From: Halobacteriovorax sp. | Lineage (GTDB): Bacteria; Bdellovibrionota; Bacteriovoracia; Bacteriovoracales; Bacteriovoracaceae | Reading direction: 5' to 3' | Length of the DNA: 6,328 nucleotides | Assembly (NCBI GenBank): GCA_002686115.1 | Contig: NZAF01000058.1 | Span: forward strand, 1-6,328 | Notes under the pieces: model-generated | What the model was told of the DNA's origin: nothing | Database searches by the model: none | What the model saw: only the letters and a program-made list of their open reading frames with translations | Shown: positions 1 through 5,814 of the stretch, piece after piece | How the letters are laid out: each line of letters starts with the position of its first letter | Numbering within the stretch: the first letter of the stretch is position 1 | Translations under genes and position numbers: made by a program

Positions 1-583
1 CATGAATCATAACAGAGGGCAGGTCGTAGGCACTTGAATTATCTGTTGTATCGTTAGTAAAGAAGAAAACCTTATCGTTTAAAATGATATCACCATGAAG
101 CATTTCTCTATATGAGCCTCTGTCTTCAGCAAGAAAAGAAGTAATTGCAAGAACTCCATCACCTATAAATGAGAACCATCCCGAAGATCTATAAATACCT
201 ATTTCTGAATCGAGGTAATCTTCAAGTGCGCTATATTCTTTGTTTGTTGTCGTAAATTCAGAGCTTACGTTAAAATAAGTTCTTCCAGAGTCTGCATCAT
301 TCCAATTACTCTGCATCTGCTGCATGAGGTTGTGGTTACTTGAGTCTTTTTCTGTGAGATCAAAATCTGATGCTACAGAAACTCTTAAAGGGAGTCTTGA
401 GGCATTCCATCTCATAGATGTGTTACTTGAAGAGCTTGGAGTCGTAGATAAGGCGCTGGTTGAGTTTGACTCTTGTGCCTGACAAGATACCAAAGTAACT
501 GCAGCATATGGAATAACAATAAATTTTAACAAAGAGTCAATGGTGTTCTTAAAATGCAAAATATCCTCACAGGTCATAGTCAT
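1..583 (-). CDS. Matrixin-like zinc metalloprotease lipoprotein, N-terminal part (runs off left edge)
   Basis: The reading frame is open from an ATG at 583 to the window edge (194 codons plus one base), with an in-frame TAG two codons upstream. A hydrophobic stretch (about residues 19-33) ends in a lipobox, LVSC-Q, with Cys34 as the likely lipidated residue, so the product is probably an exported lipoprotein. A Ser/Thr-rich linker (about 39-56) follows. The mature part then has features I associate with matrixin-type (M10-like) metalloproteases: RWNASRLPLRVSV at 58-70, a helix ending in NWNDA (93-97), HGDIILND (163-170) and YDLPSVMIH (186-194). The last visible residue is a His, and the next codon begins with G, as HExxH would require, but the motif lies outside the window. 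Alternative starts are ATG at 577 (AGG eight bases upstream) and TTG at 559 (GAGG five bases upstream); the TTG would put the lipid Cys at a more typical residue 26. The lipoprotein call is firm and the protease call is inferred. Confidence 0.72.
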   Translation of the reverse strand, partial: MTMTCEDILHFKNTIDSLLKFIVIPYAAVTLVSCQAQESNSTSALSTTPSSSSNTSMRWNASRLPLRVSVASDFDLTEKDSSNHNLMQQMQSNWNDADSGRTYFNVSSEFTTTNKEYSALEDYLDSEIGIYRSSGWFSFIGDGVLAITSFLAEDRGSYREMLHGDIILNDKVFFFTNDTTDNSSAYDLPSVMIH

Positions 584-644
584 TACCTATTCGGATATTT
601 TACATTTAAACTTGTGTGAAACTTAAAGAATATATAAATCTTAA

Positions 645-676
645 GAAAAAAAGATGTATCTCACTGAAATCACATC
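645..676 (-). terminator. Probable intrinsic terminator of tal
   Basis: Read on the minus strand just after the tal stop codon, GATGT pairs with ACATC (5 bp, extendable through GU and AU pairs to a four-base loop), and the hairpin is followed by seven consecutive T. The position, 17 bases past the stop, and the T run fit a Rho-independent terminator. The stem is weak, so some read-through into the downstream lipoprotein gene is possible. Confidence 0.6.
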
Positions 677-692
677 AGTAAACTCGTTTTGT

Positions 693-1337
693 TTATGAAT
701 TAGCTTTCTTGTGATCTGCCAAGAATTGTGCAAGGCCTTTATCTGTTAAGGGATGCTTAAAAAGTGATGAAATAACACTATAAGGCATCGTTCCTACATC
801 AGCGCCTACCATAGAGCACTTTTTAACGTGATCAGCGTGTCTGATACTCGCGGCCAATACCTTTGTATCAAAGCCATAGACATCGTACATATGTCTTATT
901 TCAGCGATAAGCTCCATACCATCGGCTCCGATATCATCTAGTCGACCAATAAATGGTGAAATATATGTTGCACCGTTTTTAGCGGCCAAAAGGGCCTGGT
1001 TTGAGCTAAAGCATAATGTGACATTAGTCTTTATCTTATTGTCACTAAACCACTTACAAGCAGAGATACCATCTTCAGTTAGAGGAAGCTTAATCACGAC
1101 ATTATCGTGAATCTTAGCAAGTTCTGCACCTTCTTTAATCATTCCATCTTTATCTGTCGAAATAACTTCAGCTGAAATAGGTCCATCTATAATTTTACAA
1201 ATATCTTTAATAACATCTTCTTGAGTTCTACCTGTCTTAGCAATGAGAGAAGGGTTTGTTGTCACTCCATCAATAAAGCCCCATTTTGCAGCTTTTTCAA
1301 TTTCATCTATCATTCCAGTATCAATAAAAAATTCCAT
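693..1337 (-). CDS. tal: Transaldolase, short (TalC/MipB-like) form
   Basis: This 214-residue class I aldolase of the short transaldolase/fructose-6-phosphate aldolase family should move a dihydroxyacetone unit between sugar phosphates in the cytoplasm (non-oxidative pentose phosphate pathway). Family motifs run in order: FIDT (4-7, Asp7), GVTTNPS (24-30), SAEV (55-58), VIKLPLT (81-87) with Schiff-base Lys83, TNVTLCFS (104-111), YISPFIGRLDD (125-135) and AASIRH (162-167). Length is normal for the family. Two positions separate transaldolases from fructose-6-phosphate aldolases: Glu57 (Gln59 in E. coli FsaA) and Phe129 (Tyr131 in FsaA, Phe178 in TalB). Both are the transaldolase type here, so I prefer transaldolase over F6P aldolase. 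The ATG at 1337 has AAGGAAAG just upstream. It stands alone between its own promoter and terminator. Confidence 0.94.
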   Translation of the reverse strand: MEFFIDTGMIDEIEKAAKWGFIDGVTTNPSLIAKTGRTQEDVIKDICKIIDGPISAEVISTDKDGMIKEGAELAKIHDNVVIKLPLTEDGISACKWFSDNKIKTNVTLCFSSNQALLAAKNGATYISPFIGRLDDIGADGMELIAEIRHMYDVYGFDTKVLAASIRHADHVKKCSMVGADVGTMPYSVISSLFKHPLTDKGLAQFLADHKKANS

Positions 1338-1370
1338 TTTCTTTCCTTTTTTAAGCTCAATTTTTAAGAA

Positions 1371-1399
1371 ATTGTATTACCAATTAAACTTACTGGCAA
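1371..1399 (-). promoter_or_regulatory. Sigma-70-like promoter of tal
   Basis: On the minus strand TTGCCA (1399-1394) and TACAAT (1376-1371) are separated by exactly 17 bases, each one mismatch from the consensus hexamers. Transcription would start near 1364, giving a leader of about 27 bases that contains the tal ribosome binding site. Confidence 0.65.
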
Positions 1400-1427
1400 T
1401 AATGTGGTGGGCAATCAAAGGCATGAA

Positions 1428-1457
1428 ATGACCGTATGTTTAAAAGAGCTCTATTAT
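1428..1457 (+). promoter_or_regulatory. Possible promoter of the 1474 gene
   Basis: ATGACC (1428-1433, 4 of 6 matches to TTGACA) and TATTAT (1452-1457, 5 of 6 matches to TATAAT) are 18 bases apart. The predicted start of transcription, around 1464, lies only about 10 bases before the ATG. This would agree with the absence of a ribosome binding site there. The sequence is AT-rich, so a chance match is quite possible. Confidence 0.3.
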
Positions 1458-1473
1458 CTATTAACATATATGT

Positions 1474-2295
1474 ATGGGAATTATCTTTACTACATTAATC
1501 CTTATTCTTGAGTCTTTTGCTCTGGCCCTGCCTCAAGTTATTACGGAGGAGAGTGTAAAGAAGAGAATTCAAGATATCGAAAAAAAAGACTTCGCCACCA
1601 TTGAAAATGCTGTCGGACTAGATTCATTTTATGATCCAAATATTGATTATACTAAATTCTCAGGCAGAATGACTGATAAAGATGAGACCGCCACTCTTAT
1701 CAAAATTTCAACGGAATCAAAGAATATCAAATTTCTAAAGCCGGCAGATCCTGTGACTTTTAAAATTGTAAAGTATCAAGATCGAGAGTCGTGTCACGCC
1801 AATGTGAGAAGTGTAGAAGAGGGTTATATTACGATTTATGTTAAGAACCTTTTTCGTTGTTGGGATGATATTGGAAACTTTAGAAGAGGAACAATCCTTG
1901 TATTAGAATCAAAGAGATTACAGGAAAGAATAAAGGTCGCTTCTCGTTATCGAGTCTCCCTTTTAAATAAGAAAAGAGACTTTCTATTTCAGTTAAACGA
2001 AGTGAATAAGTTTGTTTGGGGATTTAATCAAGAACTTGTAAAAGTTGCGGCCAAGTATGATCGTGAGATTGTCGAAATACAAAAGAAAAAAGAAGAAGCA
2101 ATGAATCTTATGCTCGCAAAGAAAAGAGATCAAATTAGGATTCAAAAAGAGCTTGCTTATCGTCTTGATGAGCTTGACAAAGATCTAAAATATTACCGAG
2201 TCGAAAAAGATGAAGTTTATACAGATAGGTGGCATCTTGATAAAGATGTTGGTGTTCCTACTTATGAAAGGCCTGTTCCTATTAAAACTCAGTAA
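1474..2295 (+). CDS. Exported coiled-coil protein of unknown function
   Basis: I do not recognise the family of this 273-residue protein. Residues 2-18 form a hydrophobic segment ending in ALA, which would suit signal peptidase I cleavage after Ala18, although the usual N-terminal lysines are missing. Residues about 60-145 look like a small beta-rich domain holding the only two cysteines, Cys107 and Cys129, which could form a disulfide in the periplasm. Residues about 145-245 are highly charged (Lys, Arg, Glu) and predicted by eye to be a long helix or coiled coil, including EIQKKKEEAMNLMLAKKRDQ. The C-terminal tail (258-273) is proline-containing. The start at 1474 is the first ATG after an in-frame stop at 1462; there is no Shine-Dalgarno sequence close by. 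The gene is divergent from tal. A structural or envelope role is conceivable but unproven. Confidence 0.8.
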   Translation: MGIIFTTLILILESFALALPQVITEESVKKRIQDIEKKDFATIENAVGLDSFYDPNIDYTKFSGRMTDKDETATLIKISTESKNIKFLKPADPVTFKIVKYQDRESCHANVRSVEEGYITIYVKNLFRCWDDIGNFRRGTILVLESKRLQERIKVASRYRVSLLNKKRDFLFQLNEVNKFVWGFNQELVKVAAKYDREIVEIQKKKEEAMNLMLAKKRDQIRIQKELAYRLDELDKDLKYYRVEKDEVYTDRWHLDKDVGVPTYERPVPIKTQ

Positions 2296-2404
2296 ATAAA
2301 TGGGACCTTTCCCAACACGACTGAGCAGAATTCAAGATTTAAAACCTATATAATTTTTAATACTTAAACTTATTTGCGAAAGAAACTGTCCATTTTATTT
2401 ACAG

Positions 2405-2422
2405 TGAAATGTAATCATTTCA
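2405..2422. promoter_or_regulatory. Inverted repeat upstream of the 2494 gene, possible operator
   Basis: TGAAATG-TAAT-CATTTCA is a perfect inverted repeat with 7-bp arms and a 4-base spacer, ending 71 bases before the start codon of the secreted-protein gene. Its size and symmetry suit a dimeric repressor or activator. It recalls a Fur/PerR-type box in composition but not in exact spacing, so no regulator is assigned. Confidence 0.3.
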
Positions 2423-2493
2423 ACAACTCTCATTTCTCATATCTCCTCTGGCATAATTTGAATAAATAATCTTAAGGAACCATTGGAGGAAAA

Positions 2494-3102
2494 ATGAAAA
2501 AATTATTATCTATTTTAGCGATTACGGCCGTATCTTCTATGACGGTACAAGCCAACACAGTAGCTGAAAACTTATATAAGGCTATGATACCTACAGGTAG
2601 TGATTCAGCAACTTGGGAGTCTGAATGTAAACTATCAATGAAAACAATTATAACAGTAAATAATGACAAGACATTTGAAATGGGCTTAAAAGCTTATAGT
2701 TCTGCTAATTGCGAAGAGGGTACTGAATACATATCTCTATCTAGAAATGGAGAATATGAATACCAAAAAGCTGTTTACGATAGCTACTCTTATGATGATG
2801 GTGCCGGATCATCTCACAGTTATACTTATCAAGTCTCTCCTGAACAATTGAGTTTAAATCTTTCTTCAATTAAAGTAGACTCTGAAGGTTTAGTAAGTGA
2901 TCTCGCTAATGGTGTACTTTCTATGTACCAGGGCTGTTTTGGTGAAGACATTGATGTTCAGAAAACATATGCATGTGATCAGTCTGGTTTAGCTAAAACA
3001 AAATCACGTGTGAAATTAAGCAACATGACTTTCATTACTCCAACAAAAGTACTTGCCGACTTCAGAGATGACGTAAAGGTCGAATTCACTCTCGTTAAAT
3101 AA
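2494..3102 (+). CDS. Secreted four-cysteine protein of unknown function
   Basis: This 202-residue protein belongs to no family I recognise. It has a textbook Sec signal peptide: MKK, a hydrophobic core (residues 4-16) and a VQA site predicting cleavage after Ala20. The mature part is acidic and polar with four cysteines (45, 73, 148, 161), enough for two disulfide bonds in an oxidising compartment. A Tyr/Ser/Asp-rich stretch around 86-112 includes YDSYSYDDGAGSSHSYTY. The alternating polar and hydrophobic pattern suggests mostly beta structure. There is no lipobox or transmembrane anchor, so a soluble periplasmic or extracellular product is likely. GGAGGAAAA directly before the ATG is a strong ribosome binding site and fixes the start. 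It appears to be a single-gene unit with a stem-loop after it. Confidence 0.88.
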   Translation: MKKLLSILAITAVSSMTVQANTVAENLYKAMIPTGSDSATWESECKLSMKTIITVNNDKTFEMGLKAYSSANCEEGTEYISLSRNGEYEYQKAVYDSYSYDDGAGSSHSYTYQVSPEQLSLNLSSIKVDSEGLVSDLANGVLSMYQGCFGEDIDVQKTYACDQSGLAKTKSRVKLSNMTFITPTKVLADFRDDVKVEFTLVK

Positions 3103-3115
3103 TCTTTTAAAATTT

Positions 3116-3160
3116 AAAGATGGAGCATTTCATTATTGATGTTCCATCTTTACTAATTTT
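3116..3160 (+). terminator. Stem-loop terminator after the 2494 gene
   Basis: AAAGATGGAGCAT (3116-3128) pairs over 13 positions, including one GU pair, with ATGTTCCATCTTT (3139-3151) around a 10-base loop, starting 14 bases after the stop codon. The following sequence, ACTAATTTT, is only moderately T-rich, so termination may be partial; the hairpin could also protect the 3' end of the mRNA. Confidence 0.65.
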
Positions 3161-3475
3161 AATAGTCATTAATTTTTTTATTCAAATTTAGTCATACAAA
3201 TATTTGTGGAGACTTTTTTAGCTTTTGTATAATAAGTCTTCGACCTAAATTGCACCTCTATTTTAGATGCTTTAAAGTACGAAGTTCTATAATTTGCCAC
3301 CGACAGGTAAAATACTCTACATCTATACACTTGGAATTTTCAACATTAAATTTATTCGGGAAACATACTAGATGCTGTCAATGATTTAGACATAAATATA
3401 GATTTTTCAAATAATCACTTTTTCAAGAAAACTATACTAAAATAGATTATAAACTTAAAATCAATAAAGGATTCT
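3152..3475. other. Long AT-rich intergenic region with candidate control sites, no supported gene
   Basis: I found no credible coding sequence here on the plus strand: the ATGs reach a stop within a few codons or, in one case, sit in the terminator hairpin. It holds a perfect 12-bp palindrome, ACAAATATTTGT (3196-3207), that overlaps a weak -35-like TTGTGG (3204-3209). A perfect TATAAT (3228-3233) lies 18 bases further on, and a second TATAAT (3288-3293) has no good -35. A transcript starting near 3240 would be a leader of about 235 bases for the 3476 gene or a separate small RNA. No clear terminator for a separate RNA is visible. Confidence 0.4.
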
Positions 3476-3829
3476 ATGAAGAAACTAGTTTTAGTATTTA
3501 TTTCGATATTTTCACTCTCTTCTTTCTCAATGACAGTTGATGAAATTGGCCAGTGTGGGGCACCTAGTGAGTTGGTCGAGAAATTTCAGGATGATGTTGG
3601 TTTTACGGATTATTTTTCAAGAATCTTTCAAACGACAAAAGATAATCAAGAATTCTATGATAGTGACTTTGAACAAGTTCAAGGCATAATGGACGCTAAG
3701 GCCAATGAGTTTCAAAACTGCCAAGAGGTTCATGATTACATTCTAAAAGTTGGTACATTAATCATTCAAGCGAATCAAGAAATGGACGCTGTAAAAAGTA
3801 GGTTTGAACAAAAGTTTAGAGAGTTGTAG
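3476..3829 (+). CDS. Small secreted protein of unknown function
   Basis: This is a 117-residue protein with no family I can name. The N-terminus MKKLVLVFISIFSLSSFS is a clear Sec signal peptide, with cleavage likely near residues 18-19, leaving a mature protein of about 98 residues. The mature part is acidic and mostly helical by eye, rich in Glu, Gln, Asp and Phe. It has two cysteines (27 and 82) that could join its N-terminal end to the later helices. There is no lipobox or membrane anchor, so it is probably soluble in the periplasm or outside the cell. AAAGGA four bases before the ATG supports the start. Its stop codon is one base from that of the convergent recombinase gene, so there is no intergenic space for a terminator. 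Confidence 0.85.
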   Translation: MKKLVLVFISIFSLSSFSMTVDEIGQCGAPSELVEKFQDDVGFTDYFSRIFQTTKDNQEFYDSDFEQVQGIMDAKANEFQNCQEVHDYILKVGTLIIQANQEMDAVKSRFEQKFREL

Positions 3830-3830
3830 T

Positions 3831-4817
3831 CTAAGCTCTTTCTCTGTAAAGCTCTTGATAAGAAGCCGCTAAAAAGTCATCACTATAGTTGTGACTGTTT
3901 AGGTGATCACGATAGAGCTTAAGTGAGTAAGATGGACTTACTCCCATCCATTCTTTTATAACCGCCTCTTTTTGACCCTTTTGTAGCCATGTAAAAATAC
4001 ATGCCTGTCTTAAACTCTTTGGAGTAATTTCAAAAACTAATTCTTTAGACCAAGACTTAAAAAGTAGCTCAATCCCTCTAGGAGAGATTCCTCCTGAAAT
4101 GATTTTATTAGCATTTGCATTAAAGAGAAGTTGATCAAAATTCATCTCTGAGTCGGCCTTCACATCTTCTAAGAGCATGATATAGGACTCATAAATATTT
4201 CTAAAAAAGTTAGGAAGACTAACTGTATATGGATCTCTTTTTTGATGTCTAATAAGAACTCTTGGGTTTTGACCAAAAGAAAAGTCTGATTTCTTAATTG
4301 TTGAGAGTTCAGATACCTTTAGGGCCCCTGTATATATTAAAAGAAAGATCATCTGATTTCTTTTAATAATGAGCTTTTCCATTTTTGATTTAGCTTCTTT
4401 TTCGTTGTCTAAAAGATAGAACCATAGTGTCTTTAAATGGGCAAAAGAAGCAGGTCTAGGAATATCTAAGAACTTAGGTGAGGTAGGTACTTTCCTTACT
4501 GGGTTGTGATTAAAGTAGCCTTCTTCAACGAGGTAATCAAAAAAGAGCCTTAGAGCTTGAACTCTTCTTCTTCGTGAATTATCTGAGCTGTATTTCTCTT
4601 CTAGAAACTTTCCGTATTCCATGACTTCTGGAATTGAGAACTTTCCAATCTCTGTCGTTCTTTTGTGATCGCTAAGGTAATTATTAAAGCAATCGAGATC
4701 CGTTTTATAGTTTTTTAGGGTATTTGTACTTCTTCCCTTGTGTTCTAAATTCTTAAAAAAGTCGTCTTGCCACTTTAATAACTGTCCAAGATTATTATGT
4801 TCAGATTTCATTTCCAT
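3831..4817 (-). CDS. Xer-like tyrosine recombinase with degenerate active site
   Basis: The 328-residue product has the two-domain layout of XerC/XerD-type recombinases. The N-terminal SAM-like core-binding domain spans about residues 13-100, with NTLKNYKTDL and a basic RRRRVQALRLFFDYL. NPVRKVPTSPKF links it to a C-terminal catalytic domain (about 125-325). The core motifs are recognisable but altered. TGALKVSEL (163-171) has Lys167 where family members have the first catalytic Arg. TPKSLR (265-270) keeps Arg270 but has Lys267 in place of His. MGVSPS has Val293 in place of the His/Trp of the LGH motif. Tyr302 is retained. The spacings 267-270-293-302 match XerD His244-Arg247-His270-Tyr279 exactly. 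The family normally cuts and rejoins DNA through a 3'-phosphotyrosine; this member may be inactive or very slow and act by DNA binding. The ATG at 4817 has AAAAGG nine bases upstream. It is divergent from rnc. Confidence 0.88.
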   Translation of the reverse strand: MEMKSEHNNLGQLLKWQDDFFKNLEHKGRSTNTLKNYKTDLDCFNNYLSDHKRTTEIGKFSIPEVMEYGKFLEEKYSSDNSRRRRVQALRLFFDYLVEEGYFNHNPVRKVPTSPKFLDIPRPASFAHLKTLWFYLLDNEKEAKSKMEKLIIKRNQMIFLLIYTGALKVSELSTIKKSDFSFGQNPRVLIRHQKRDPYTVSLPNFFRNIYESYIMLLEDVKADSEMNFDQLLFNANANKIISGGISPRGIELLFKSWSKELVFEITPKSLRQACIFTWLQKGQKEAVIKEWMGVSPSYSLKLYRDHLNSHNYSDDFLAASYQELYRERA

Positions 4818-4858
4818 GATTATTGGCCTTTTATGTCTTTTTCACTATCAATAAAAAT

Positions 4859-4887
4859 ATTGTACCTAGGTGGTTAAAATTACACAA
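4859..4887 (-). promoter_or_regulatory. Probable promoter of the recombinase gene
   Basis: On the minus strand TTGTGT (4887-4882) and TACAAT (4864-4859) are 17 bases apart. The -10 box is one mismatch from consensus and identical to that of the tal promoter; the -35 is weaker (3 of 6). The spacer includes the 8-bp palindrome ACCTAGGT (4864-4871). The expected start of transcription leaves about 34 bases of leader. Confidence 0.45.
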
Positions 4888-4907
4888 CCCCTTTAAAAAT
4901 CTTGGCT

Positions 4908-4938
4908 TTGACACAAAGTGATGATACAAAGCTAGAAA
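4908..4938 (+). promoter_or_regulatory. Possible promoter of rnc-era
   Basis: A perfect TTGACA (4908-4913) is followed after 19 bases by TAGAAA (4933-4938, 4 of 6 matches to TATAAT). The spacing is longer than ideal. If used, transcription would begin near 4945, downstream of the TTG at 4902 and just before the ATG at 4968, which favours the ATG as the rnc start. Confidence 0.35.
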
Positions 4939-4967
4939 TTCGAATATTGGTACAAGAGAGAGACGAG

Positions 4968-5792
4968 ATGGCTGACAGAAGCACAAATGAAACATTTGAT
5001 GCATCACAACTAAAAAATCATACACTAGCACATAAGGTGTATGACGCAGTCGTCAAAACTCAATCTTGCCAAAAGCATTATGAAACATTTTGTGAATCTA
5101 CACAAATTAAAAATCTCCAATCAAAAATAAATTATAACTTTAAAGATAAGCTTGTCCTTACAAGAGCATTCACACATAGCTCATTTGTGCATGAGTACAA
5201 TGAAGAAATTAAAAGCTATGAAAGACTTGAATTTCTTGGAGACTCTATTCTTGGCGCGTACGTAAGCCAAGAATTATTTAAGTCTTTTGATAATTTCAGC
5301 GAAGGAAAGCTTTCAAAGCTTAAGAGTGCTCTTGTTAATGAAGATACACTTTCTGAACTCTCGATGTTCTTAGGTCTTGATACTTTTGTTTTAAGAGGAA
5401 AGGGTGAGCTAAAAGAAGAGCTTACAAACTCTATTAAGTGTGATGTTTTTGAGTCCCTTATTGGCGCTGTTGCCGTTGATTCTTCACTTTCTGATGCTCT
5501 TAATGTTCTTGAGGGCATAATAAAGCTCTATGAAAAAGAAAGTGAAAAAGTATTTTTTAGTGAACAGAGACTTGTCATGTTCGATCCTAAAAGCACTCTT
5601 CAAGAATATACAATGAAAAACTTTGGTTCTCTTCCAAAGTATGAGGCCATGAGAGTGGAAGATAAGTTCTGTGTGGAGCTTTGGATTGAGGGACAGAAAA
5701 AGGCAGAGGCCATCAATATAAGTAAGAAGGCCGCGATGAAAGAGGTCGCACTTAATTTTTTAAATAAAAATAAAGAAATTAGTAAAAATTAA
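4968..5792 (+). CDS. rnc: Ribonuclease III
   Basis: RNase III cuts double-stranded RNA, releasing 16S and 23S rRNA precursors and processing mRNAs in the cytoplasm. Counting from the ATG at 4968 (274 residues), the catalytic domain spans about 50-190. The signature ERLEFLGDSIL (85-95) supplies Glu85, Glu88 and Asp92. CDVFESLIGA (158-167) supplies Asp159 and Glu162, equivalent to E. coli Asp114 and Glu117. A double-stranded-RNA-binding domain follows (about 206-266), starting DPKSTLQEY and ending near SKKAAMKEVA. Two oddities stand out: about 48 extra residues before the usual LQSKINYNF start, and an RNA-binding domain that lacks the GxxH loop and the GxG before SKK. E. coli RNase III has 226 residues. 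An in-frame TTG at 4902 would add 22 residues, but it has no ribosome binding site and may precede the promoter; GAGAGAG lies before the ATG. It is co-transcribed with era. Confidence 0.95.
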   Translation: MADRSTNETFDASQLKNHTLAHKVYDAVVKTQSCQKHYETFCESTQIKNLQSKINYNFKDKLVLTRAFTHSSFVHEYNEEIKSYERLEFLGDSILGAYVSQELFKSFDNFSEGKLSKLKSALVNEDTLSELSMFLGLDTFVLRGKGELKEELTNSIKCDVFESLIGAVAVDSSLSDALNVLEGIIKLYEKESEKVFFSEQRLVMFDPKSTLQEYTMKNFGSLPKYEAMRVEDKFCVELWIEGQKKAEAINISKKAAMKEVALNFLNKNKEISKN

Positions 5793-5814
5793 AATTCTAA
5801 TACAAGGAGAAAAC

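Noticed and set aside
1243..1431. 62-codon open frame on the plus strand
   Set aside because: It lies mostly antisense to the 5' end of tal and across its promoter, with no ribosome binding site and no protein-like composition.
2301..2314. Short hairpin TGGGA-CCTT-TCCCA after the coiled-coil gene
   Set aside because: Only 5 bp of stem and no T run on the plus strand, so it is not a convincing terminator.
2472..2669. 65-codon open frame on the minus strand
   Set aside because: Antisense to the signal-peptide end of the 2494 gene, which has a strong start and ribosome binding site.
3120..3191. Possible 23-codon peptide starting at ATG 3120
   Set aside because: It begins inside the stem-loop terminator, has no ribosome binding site and reads through AT-rich non-coding sequence.
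3833..3856. AAGCTCTT repeated twice at the recombinase 3' end
   Set aside because: Both copies are within coding sequence and explained by local codon use; only 8 bp long, with no sign of an attachment site.
3831..4817. Recombinase as a phage or integron integrase marking a mobile element
   Set aside because: No tRNA, direct-repeat attachment site, excisionase, or phage or cassette genes are nearby; it sits beside the rnc-era housekeeping operon.
4831..5031. 66-codon open frame on the minus strand
   Set aside because: It crosses the divergent promoter region and the start of rnc in antisense and looks like a chance frame.
5216..5518. 100-codon open frame on the minus strand
   Set aside because: Entirely antisense to the RNase III catalytic domain; its Ser/Arg-rich product is what the opposite strand of that coding sequence gives.
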